DNA of 11,794 nt from Amoeboradix gromovi (lineage: Eukaryota > Sanchytriomycota > Sanchytriomycetes > Sanchytriales > Sanchytriaceae): contig JADGIF010000283.1 in assembly GCA_018985225.1 (NCBI GenBank), forward strand, positions 1 through 11,794, read 5' to 3'. Positions 1 to 5,898 of this stretch are shown here, one piece after another. Below the pieces are notes generated by a model. That model was not told the origin of the DNA. It saw only the letters and a list, made by a program, of their open reading frames with translations, and ran no database searches. Position 1 is the stretch's first letter, and each line of letters starts with the position of its first letter. The translations under genes and the position numbers were made by a program.

Positions 1-2
1 TT

Positions 3-38
3 TCTTTGAAGTGTAATAGTGATATTTATTTGAAATAA
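3..38 (+). CDS. 3' end of a gene entering from the left edge (partial)
   Basis: Frame 3 is open from the window edge and reads SLKCNSDIYLK before a TAA at 36-38. That TAA lies inside an AATAAA (34-39), the same stop/poly(A) fusion seen at almost every recognised gene in this window, which is the main reason to call it. Only eleven codons are visible, so neither family nor function can be assigned. It would be convergent with the small minus-strand gene that ends at 99. An alternative is that this is only 3' flank that happens to contain AATAAA. Confidence 0.35.
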   Translation, partial: SLKCNSDIYLK

Positions 39-98
39 AGATTGGATGAAAGAGTAAGAGAATAGCTGTACAGAATATTTATTTTCCTTTTATACTCG

Positions 99-393
99 TC
101 AACTCCGCAACTGGCTGAATGTCCACTCGCCTCTTAAATCCATAAAATTAATAAAGCTGAAATAATGCTCCAAGTTGTTACACAAAGTTAGTCCAGTTTT
201 TATATTTGATGTCCTAATTGGATGTTTTGAACTCGGGAAAAAGCAGCACCTGAGTCTTTGCACCAAGTGTATGCACATGCTTGTTAATTGGCATACTGCA
301 GTGGCCCTCTCTGCAGTGCCCACAACTATCACCGCCATAATACATCAGCCTAATAAAATTTGTGTTAATAAACTTTTTGATTGGTTTGGTCAT
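99..393 (-). CDS. Small Cys/His-rich protein of unknown function, probably two exons
   Basis: I do not recognise this gene. From an ATG at 393-391 the minus strand reads 53 codons containing a compact Cys/His cluster (GGDSCGHCREGHC, then HVHT), possibly metal binding, and then meets an in-frame TAG. Removing a 19-nt GT-AG segment (214-232, GTTCAAAACATCCAATTAG) joins it to a second open frame that ends at a TGA (99-101), giving about 91 residues. A minus-strand AATAAA lies at 78-83, 16 nt past the stop. The proposed intron has the length of the better-supported Tof1 and DOCK introns. The codons are exactly antisense to the unlikely 5' extension of Tof1, so the two are alternative explanations for one long open stretch. 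It is divergent from Tof1 with about 100 nt between the starts. The TGA does not overlap the poly(A) signal, unlike other genes here, so the 3' end could differ. Confidence 0.4.
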
Positions 394-492
394 CTCATTG
401 CTCACTATCTCTTTTTCTGTATGTCTTTCCTTTCATCCTCCCAGTCTTTTTATATGCAATCAGAGTATTTGGAGAATTTTGATCATCTTACA
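394..492. promoter_or_regulatory. Presumed divergent promoter between the small minus gene and Tof1
   Basis: About 100 bp separate the two outward-facing ATGs. The + strand of this stretch is pyrimidine-rich (TCTCTTTTTCTGTATGTCTTTCC around 408-430). No clear TATA box or repeat is visible. In-frame ATGs at 421 and 454 lie here and could be alternative Tof1 starts. Confidence 0.3.
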
Positions 493-2575
493 ATGGAGGA
501 AAATTTACTCAGCGATAATGATTTAATTACCTTTGATCTGAGCAGATTGGTTAGCCTGATTAATGCACTAGGAAGTATTGAGCTGAATCAGTATAATGAG
601 GAAATCTATGTTCTTGGAGATTGCGCTTTTGATGTTTTGCAGGATATCAAAAACATTTTGAAAGATGAAGAGTTAACAAACCAGCGGCCTTCCTTAAAAT
701 GGCTAATTAATAAGAGGTTTGTTGAGACTGATCTCTTGCCCATTTTGTCCGACCATATGAATAACAAAAAAATTTCACTTTCAGTTCTTGAATTGCTGGT
801 TCCACTGACTTGGCCTGCACATCATCAAGAATTACAGGTATATCACAAAAAACTGTTCGCAAATGAATATCATCTGAACAAGGTCAAGATGCTAGTTGTT
901 AAGCTTTTCAGTGTTGACTACCGTAAGAGAGAAGATAGAGATCAAGCACTATTGCGATTGGCTATGCTGTTCTTTCGCAATATACTAAGAATTCAGGATC
1001 CTAGGAACGTTAAAAATGACTTTGAGTTGGTCCCGCTTCATGAACAAGTTGTTGTCTGTTTTTCAAACTGCAAAATTTTCGACTTAATTTTAAAAATTAC
1101 TTCGAATTTGGAAAAAAAGGAGTTTTATTCTTGGAATAGCATTATACTAGATGTTTATGACTCTATTTTGTTCAATATCAAGGATCTGTTTAACAGCAAT
1201 CATGAGTTCTCTGAACTGTTGAAATCCGAAATGTTGAGCAGACCAAAACTGGAAATGACTTCTGCAATGAAATACAACGCTAAAGTAAATATTATCGGCA
1301 TTAATAACGAGGTAGTCAAGAGCGTTTCTGGCAATTTAAATCCAAGTATTTCAGGTATGGATCGTCAAAAACATTTAAAATATCGAAGACAAAAGAAATA
1401 CTCTGTTGGACTGCATCATTCCACCAACATTTTACTAAAACAAGGTAATCAGATTGTACACAAGGTCCTTGTAGATTTACTAGCTACAGGAGCCGATCCG
1501 TTAATTAGTACCTTGTTGAGGGATATACAAAGCCATAAACATCACTGCACAGAAGAATCCAGAGTCTATTTGGTAAGACTAATCAGGCATATGCTAGAGT
1601 TTATGATATACAACCACAAGAAAAAGATACTTGAATATGATTCCGTCACTCTAAACTGGAATATGCTGAGTCAACTGTTTTCCACAAACTTTATTAGATT
1701 TATAATGATTTGTTTGCAATCTACAAGCGACGAGAAACAAAAGTACACAGAATATGCATTGGTTGCCGAATGTTTTGCATTCTACGTCCAAAGCTTGCAG
1801 GTATTGTGCCAACAAGCTGAGCTGTTAGATATCGGGAAGTCGATATTGTCTAAAATATTCTACGATGAGAGACTGATTCAAATAATCACAAGCATGACAA
1901 GGCAAGCCAGATTCTATGGTTATGGTTTAATAAAAAGCTGTGTCATTCTGAATGATTCGATATTCAGAGGTACTTTTATCTCATTTAGGATTAGAATTCT
2001 ACAAGAATATAAACCATTTTATTTTCATGAAGACAAAAATCAAAGGAAATGAAAGGCAAGTAGAACTTGGCATGTTTGAGAAGTATTTTGCAAATGAACC
2101 TATCTTGGAGACATATGTCCTGGCATTAGAGATACCGTTGACTACGTACTTGCTTCATGCTATCATTAAGATGATTCACCGTATACTGTTTAATCAGGAC
2201 ATGACTCCGTTAATATTTAAAATGAAATATTTAATCACTCTACAAAAGGCGATAACTACTCCAATGGATGTTAATGATGGAGAAAGAAATAGCTTGATTC
2301 AGTTAGCATCTAAAATTGGCAATTTGATTAAGAGAGACTTGAAAGACAATCCAAAACATGTAATTGAATTTTATTGCACTAAAACTAAGTCGGATATCCA
2401 AAGAATTAAGGGACAAGTGAAAACCCAAGAAAACGGAAATGGTGAAGATATATTGGTCGATGATATACCAGAAATAGTGCAAGACGCAGCAAGGATAAGG
2501 ATCGTGCCTTGTATAAAAGAGTTTAAAGTTGATTTAGGATCGCCATCTTTGCCTGTATTACCGATAGAAGAGTAG
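493..2575 (+). CDS. TOF1: Timeless/Tof1/Swi1 replication fork protection protein (two exons, 19-nt intron)
   Basis: Tof1/Timeless pairs with Csm3/Tipin at the replisome, where it stabilises stalled forks, supports checkpoint signalling and aids sister cohesion. The N-terminal Timeless domain is clear: residues from about 18 (LVSLINALGSIE, then YVLGDCAFDVLQDIKNIL, ETDLLPILSDH and LLVPLTWP), followed by the helical DQALLRLAMLFFRNIL. A second conserved block (FEKYFANEPILETYVLALE, then IIKMIHRILF) lies in another frame after base 1989. Removing the 19-nt GT-AG segment 1970-1988 restores one frame across both blocks, giving about 687 residues, short beside the roughly 970-1,240 of Swi1, Tof1 and human Timeless. 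I chose ATG 493 because it has A at -3 and G at +4 and sits just before the conserved domain; 421 and 454 are possible. The open frame upstream to 175 starts at TTG and is probably not coding. Stop TAG is 3 nt before an AATAAA. The main alternative to an intron is a one-base frameshift. Confidence 0.88.
1970..1988 (+). other. Ultrashort 19-nt GT-AG intron in Tof1
   Basis: The sequence GTACTTTTATCTCATTTAG starts with GT, is T-rich and ends in TTTAG. Its removal shifts the frame by +1, exactly what is needed to link the N-terminal Timeless block to the downstream FEKYFANEP block. The joined protein then reads NDSIFRGLEFYKNINHFIF across the junction, which suits the Timeless family at this point. 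A single-base indel is the competing explanation. Confidence 0.7.
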
Positions 2576-2578
2576 ATC

Positions 2579-2584
2579 AATAAA
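2579..2584 (+). terminator. AATAAA poly(A) signal of Tof1
   Basis: AATAAA begins 4 nt after the last base of the TAG stop (2573-2575), so the predicted 3' UTR is minimal. Confidence 0.6.
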
Positions 2585-2710
2585 CAAAGTTGTTGTTATT
2601 TGCGAGTTGGATCTTGCAATCTTCATGATTTGGTATCCCCTTCTAATATACTTTGTTCCAATCAAATTGCCTTATATTTTCTGTGACTGGCTGCTTTCAA
2701 GTGAAAATCA
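2585..2710 (+). promoter_or_regulatory. Spacer before the deacetylase-like gene; may hold its true 5' exon
   Basis: This spacer should contain the promoter of the next gene. It also has an ATG at 2625 opening a hydrophobic stretch (MIWYPLLIYFVPIKLPYIF) that ends at a GT. A 19-nt GT-AG segment (2683-2701) followed by a 22-nt one (2762-2783) would splice this into the downstream frame. That would supply the hydrophobic N-terminus the downstream GPI-tailed protein otherwise lacks. Confidence 0.35.
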
Positions 2711-4114
2711 ATGAGAACCTATTTCCCCTATTCACAACGGAAGATGCCTACACAGATAACGGTAGCTTCATCAGATGCTATAGATACTGAAACAGAAACA
2801 TCAACACTTGAAGATGGGCAAGATACGGGGATACAACCTGTGATGCCCTCAGATCCGAACATCCCAATTGCTAATTTAACAAATAATAATACACTTGCCG
2901 ATGACTCCACAGATTCAAAAGTCACAACAGAACCAGTGGTTTCAATACCTGCAACTGTAATTTCAAATGATGATGCGAAGAATGTTGATGCAGTAGCTCC
3001 TGTAGACCGTATTTCCAATAACATAGTAGCTGTTGAAAATGGCAACAAAAATATTACCTCCAGTATACAAGTTAACAGTATTAAATCACAAACTGATCCG
3101 GCTCAAGTTAATAATTCTATCTCAAATGTATCCGCTACTATACCAGCACCTTCTGCTGCTTCATTGCAACCTATACAAAATGTTGATAGTCCTACTGAAG
3201 CTGCTATCCCCCCTACCGTACAGATAAACGATTCAACAAAAGGTACCACCATTAATTCCATGCAGTCAGCTATTGTTCAAAGAACTGATGTTTGTGGTAA
3301 TGGGATATGTAGCAAGGATGAAAATTGTAAATCTTGTCCTCAAGACTGTCAGACACCCTGGAAAGGACCTTATAGTAACGCCAAGCCGCTTAGCTTTGCC
3401 AGAGATTGCATTGCATCCAATCCATATCTTTCCCAGTGCCAAAGCGGTAATAAAGTAGTGCTTCTGGCTTCCGTGGTTTTGCAGGAATCAAATTCAACTT
3501 TACCGATAACTAAAATTACCGAGCTTTTCAAGAATATTCCTGTCACCTATTTGATATTCGGTAACGACATGGACTCTTCTACAAAGCCTTCCCTTTTGAC
3601 CATTTTGAACAATCCACTGAACAGCATAGCCTTGAATTTGGGTAAAATAACGGGTCCAGATAGAGCCAAAGTGCTGATCGATACTTACTATCCGGAATTC
3701 CAAAACTTAAATAAGAAAAACATTTTGAATGCCGTTAACATAGTTAATATAAACCAGGAGTTTTCAGAGACTATAAATAATATGAAGCTTATTTTAGGAT
3801 TAGATGCACCAAAAAACATTTGGCAAGTCAGAGACAGAATAGATTATATGCGCAAGAACGAAGGACGGTCCTTTTATTTAAACCTGAATGCACATAGTGC
3901 AAAAAACTACAAGCTACTCAAATCGACGATAAGCCTTTTGAAGAAGAATGGAATACAGATTGTTGGACCACAGAACTGCGATGTGGGAGATACTTACGAA
4001 GGAAAGGAACTGCACGACCAAACAATAACTGTTGGATCAAACATTAGTGATGCCAACTCGTTGAATGGCTTTTACATTCTGTTGTTGTTTGTAGTATTTA
4101 CACATTTTCATTAA
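2711..4114 (+). CDS. GPI-tailed surface protein with CGxGxC motif and degenerate chitin deacetylase-like (NodB) domain
   Basis: Probably a secreted, GPI-anchored wall protein related to chitin deacetylases but likely without activity. From residue 1 of this frame the order is: a Ser/Thr/Asn/Pro-rich, likely O-glycosylated region (about 10-190); a cysteine module CGNGICSKDENCKSCPQDC (about 196-214); then a region laid out like a NodB fold. There, NKVVLLASVVLQ sits where active enzymes have the metal-binding TFDD motif, IPVTYLIFG matches the ATFFV-G strand, and GIQIVGPQNCDVGD matches the C-terminal strand of fungal deacetylases. The aspartates and the HxxxH motif are absent. The C-terminus (NISDANSLNG, then FYILLLFVVFTHFH) looks like a GPI signal. 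ATG 2711 gives no signal peptide, so short upstream exons from 2625 are likely. The stop overlaps AATAAA. The NodB assignment rests on pattern and order, not strong identity. Confidence 0.65.
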   Translation: MRTYFPYSQRKMPTQITVASSDAIDTETETSTLEDGQDTGIQPVMPSDPNIPIANLTNNNTLADDSTDSKVTTEPVVSIPATVISNDDAKNVDAVAPVDRISNNIVAVENGNKNITSSIQVNSIKSQTDPAQVNNSISNVSATIPAPSAASLQPIQNVDSPTEAAIPPTVQINDSTKGTTINSMQSAIVQRTDVCGNGICSKDENCKSCPQDCQTPWKGPYSNAKPLSFARDCIASNPYLSQCQSGNKVVLLASVVLQESNSTLPITKITELFKNIPVTYLIFGNDMDSSTKPSLLTILNNPLNSIALNLGKITGPDRAKVLIDTYYPEFQNLNKKNILNAVNIVNINQEFSETINNMKLILGLDAPKNIWQVRDRIDYMRKNEGRSFYLNLNAHSAKNYKLLKSTISLLKKNGIQIVGPQNCDVGDTYEGKELHDQTITVGSNISDANSLNGFYILLLFVVFTHFH

Positions 4115-4118
4115 TAAA
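4113..4118 (+). terminator. AATAAA overlapping the stop of the deacetylase-like gene
   Basis: TAA (4112-4114) shares two bases with AATAAA, so the coding end and the poly(A) signal are fused. Confidence 0.6.
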
Positions 4119-4152
4119 CTAATCTTTAATCAATATTTCTTATTAGCCAGCG

Positions 4153-4159
4153 TATAAAA
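4153..4159 (+). promoter_or_regulatory. TATA-like element upstream of capping protein alpha
   Basis: TATAAAA lies about 63 nt before the ATG at 4222, in a 107-nt spacer. In an AT-rich spacer such a match can arise by chance. The spacer also holds a very short upstream frame (ATG at 4189, six codons). Confidence 0.25.
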
Positions 4160-4221
4160 TACCATATCTTAACCTGGGACAAACAATAATGAAGTTATTT
4201 TTTATTTGAAACATTTTAGAA

Positions 4222-4971
4222 ATGTCAGACTTGTTGAAATTAGCACCAGCGGGACAGGTAGAACAAATGGCAGCAGATTTAACAGCGTTGACTGCGAAAG
4301 ACTATACCGAACAGATTGTCAACTATTATGAGGATAACTTTACTATCTTGAAAGTAAATAATCTGCCTGTAATGGTTTCCAAATTCAACAAAAGAGTAAA
4401 CGATGGCGAGACGACATATAGTGACATCAATGGCATATTCAAACTCGACAGATGTGAAGCCGTCAAAATATCTGACGCTACAGAAAATGAGCTTAACAAA
4501 CTCGTAAATGAGCTACAACTATGGATTAATGACTTCTACCCCAATGGTATTATTAGAGTTTTCGAATATGAGGAGGGCCATGAAATATGTATTAACTCTA
4601 CGGCAGTAAAATCCACTGCGTATTGGAGTTCACATTGGATATCTCATTACCATTTGCCAAAAGATGGAAAGGTAACTGCCACAGTCAAACTGCTTATTCA
4701 TTACTACGAAGATGGCAATGTTCAGATGAATGCAAATAAAACGTTCACGGTTGACCCATTAAAAGAATTCAATGTTAAAAGCGTATTGGATTTGATTAAA
4801 ACTGTAGAGCATAAATACCACGAGCAGGTTAAGACAGTAGATATGACAGAGACTTTCAAAAACTTAAGAAGGCAATTACCATTAACAAAACAAGAAATCG
4901 AATGGGAAAAGGTTTTTTGTATTCATTTAGGTAGCAGGCTATTCAATGATGAACAAGAAAGAAATAAATAA
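4222..4971 (+). CDS. CAPZA: F-actin capping protein subunit alpha
   Basis: The alpha subunit dimerises with capping protein beta and caps barbed ends of actin filaments, in actin patches, lamellipodia and the dynactin complex. The 249-residue frame is uninterrupted and close to family length. The N-terminus (LLKLAPAGQVEQMAADL) matches the usual FIKHAPPGEF-type start. Further on come FYPNGIIRVFEYEEGHEI and YWSSHWISHYHL, and then HYYEDGNVQM, the family hallmark in the central beta-sheet. Near the C-terminus LRRQLPLTKQEIEW is the other signature, leading into the alpha tentacle that binds actin. The C-terminal tail after it is charged (DEQERNK). It lies 53 nt upstream of Tim10 on the same strand. 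Its stop overlaps AATAAA (4967-4972). The beta subunit gene is not in the window. Confidence 0.95.
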   Translation: MSDLLKLAPAGQVEQMAADLTALTAKDYTEQIVNYYEDNFTILKVNNLPVMVSKFNKRVNDGETTYSDINGIFKLDRCEAVKISDATENELNKLVNELQLWINDFYPNGIIRVFEYEEGHEICINSTAVKSTAYWSSHWISHYHLPKDGKVTATVKLLIHYYEDGNVQMNANKTFTVDPLKEFNVKSVLDLIKTVEHKYHEQVKTVDMTETFKNLRRQLPLTKQEIEWEKVFCIHLGSRLFNDEQERNK

Positions 4972-4972
4972 A
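4967..4972 (+). terminator. AATAAA overlapping the capping protein stop
   Basis: The 3' end reads GAAATAAATAAATAA. It contains two overlapping AATAAA copies (4963-4968 and 4967-4972), the second spanning the TAA at 4969-4971. Confidence 0.6.
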
Positions 4973-5024
4973 TAATACTTGCTTTATACAACCGCTTTAC
5001 TTAATTAGTACTCCTCTCGATACA

Positions 5025-5234
5025 ATGAGTGAAAATATGATGGACGAGATGGACATGCTAACCGATATGTTCAACAGGATCAGTAATGCCTGCAGAGAAA
5101 AGTGCATAACAACCCCAAATGCTGACTTAAACAAAGGTGAAAGTGTGTGTATAGATAGATGTGTAGCGAAATATTTTAAAGTTAATCTAGTTATAAGCAA
5201 ATACTTTCAGGATTTACAAGCGAATAGAAAATAA
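5025..5234 (+). CDS. TIM10: Mitochondrial small Tim chaperone Tim10
   Basis: Small Tims form a Tim9-Tim10 hexamer in the intermembrane space that escorts hydrophobic precursors to TIM22 and the outer-membrane SAM complex. The 69-residue protein carries the twin CX3C motif: C23/C27 and C42/C46 with 14 residues between. The inner segment ADLNKGESVCIDRCVAKY is characteristic of Tim10 (LxKGExxCLDRCVxKY), and the N-terminal EMDMLTDMFNRISNACREKC matches the Tim10 helix rather than Tim9. The four cysteines should form two disulfides through the Mia40 relay. The protein is short at the C-terminus compared with the roughly 90 residues common in the family. Its ATG has A at -3. The stop is inside AATAAA (5230-5235). 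It is convergent with CHCHD2, another protein using this cysteine-based import route. Confidence 0.95.
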   Translation: MSENMMDEMDMLTDMFNRISNACREKCITTPNADLNKGESVCIDRCVAKYFKVNLVISKYFQDLQANRK

Positions 5235-5235
5235 A
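5230..5235 (+). terminator. AATAAA overlapping the Tim10 stop
   Basis: TAA at 5232-5234 lies entirely within AATAAA. Confidence 0.6.
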
Positions 5236-5431
5236 TTCTATTTATTAATACAAAGGACAATCTTTTCCTATGACATAAATGCTAAGTAGTGCAGTACCGG
5301 CAGTCAGTAAAATCGAACTATTTCGTTTAAAAATATGTATCATCCCACTCTGAAAAATAATAAGTTTTTGCAAATACTCAGAAAAAAAGATTCAGTGAGC
5401 AAGATGCTTGCAAGGGTTAATTCTAAATTTA
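5236..5431. other. Convergent intergenic spacer between Tim10 and CHCHD2
   Basis: About 200 bp between two gene ends, with no open frame of note on either strand. It includes A-rich and T-rich tracts and a short perfect hairpin (GCAAG-ATG-CTTGC, 5399-5411). I saw no cloverleaf or box elements convincing enough for a tRNA or snoRNA. Confidence 0.5.
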
Positions 5432-5437
5432 TTTATT
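5432..5437 (-). terminator. AATAAA overlapping the CHCHD2 stop (minus strand)
   Basis: On the minus strand the end reads CACAATAAATAAAT. The TAA stop (5435-5433) lies in the AATAAA. Confidence 0.6.
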
Positions 5438-5837
5438 GTGCACAACTTCTCATCATATCATAGAAGTATCTACAACTTTCAAAGTTTTGATTATTTGATT
5501 CCATGCACTTTGTGAACTGGTCTTGATATGGTTTGCACATATCAGGCGACTTTTCACTTTGGAATGGTGATGAATGCTGCTCGGGTGGAGGAACTGTTTG
5601 CTGTTGTTCAGGTTCACTGCTTCTTCCTCCAAATAGCGCATTGCTAATACCACTACCAATAGTGTGTCCAACAGCTACACCAGTCGCAGTTGACATTGCC
5701 TGTGCCAACAATCCAGGTTGCTTTTGAACTGCTGGGACTTGAGGTTGGGACTGAACAGGGACCTGCGATTGTCTTTGTGGTGTAGAAGCAGATCGTCTTG
5801 AAGAAGATGCTCTTGATGAACGAGATCGTCTAGCCAT
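5433..5837 (-). CDS. CHCHD2: CHCHD2/CHCHD10/Mix17-family mitochondrial protein
   Basis: The family acts in the mitochondrial intermembrane space, associated with cristae/MICOS organisation and respiration, and is imported by Mia40. The 134-residue frame shows all parts: a Ser/Arg-rich basic N-terminus (MARRSRSSRASSSRRSAS) that can act as a targeting region; a Gln/Pro-rich stretch; a conserved central Ala/Gly-rich hydrophobic segment (LLAQAMSTATGVAVGHTIG, about 43-61, continuing GSGISNALFGG); and a C-terminal CHCH domain. The twin CX9C pairs are C101/C111 and C122/C132, each with exactly nine residues between. Length agrees with yeast Mix17 and animal CHCHD2/10 (about 140-156). It is followed 3' by the Tim10 end (convergent), and its start lies 56 nt from the DOCK stop on the same strand. 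The stop is inside AATAAA. CHCHD2 and CHCHD10 cannot be distinguished outside animals. Confidence 0.93.
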   Translation of the reverse strand: MARRSRSSRASSSRRSASTPQRQSQVPVQSQPQVPAVQKQPGLLAQAMSTATGVAVGHTIGSGISNALFGGRSSEPEQQQTVPPPEQHSSPFQSEKSPDMCKPYQDQFTKCMESNNQNFESCRYFYDMMRSCAQ

Positions 5838-5892
5838 AAAAAGTTATCGTTTCACATTTTCTCCTAAAAATCTAGAATAGTATTAAAAATTA

Positions 5893-5898
5893 TTTATT
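5893..5898 (-). terminator. AATAAA overlapping the DOCK stop (minus strand)
   Basis: The minus strand reads GGAAAATAAATAAT, with the TAA at 5896-5894 inside the AATAAA. No such signal accompanies the premature stop at 7569-7567, which supports that stop being intronic. Confidence 0.6.

Noticed and set aside
175-492. 5' extension of the Tof1 reading frame by 106 codons
   Set aside because: It starts with TTG, does not resemble Timeless N-termini, and is in exact antisense register with a more protein-like minus frame. ATG 493 has the better start context.
1952-2575. Separate gene of 207 residues overlapping the end of Tof1
   Set aside because: Its conserved content is the continuation of Timeless, and it has no gene end or promoter space before it.
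2728-3048. 106-residue minus-strand frame inside the deacetylase-like gene
   Set aside because: It is antisense to a low-complexity Ser/Thr/Asn-rich region, with no recognisable protein; treated as a shadow frame.
4189-4222. Upstream ATG of capping protein joined by a 26-nt GT-AG segment
   Set aside because: The join would put the conserved CAPZA sequence out of frame; the ATG at 4222 already gives a complete protein.
5236-5431. tRNA or snoRNA candidate in the Tim10-CHCHD2 spacer (minus strand has GTTCGATTTT and CTGA motifs)
   Set aside because: No cloverleaf arms or paired C/D boxes at proper spacing could be drawn.
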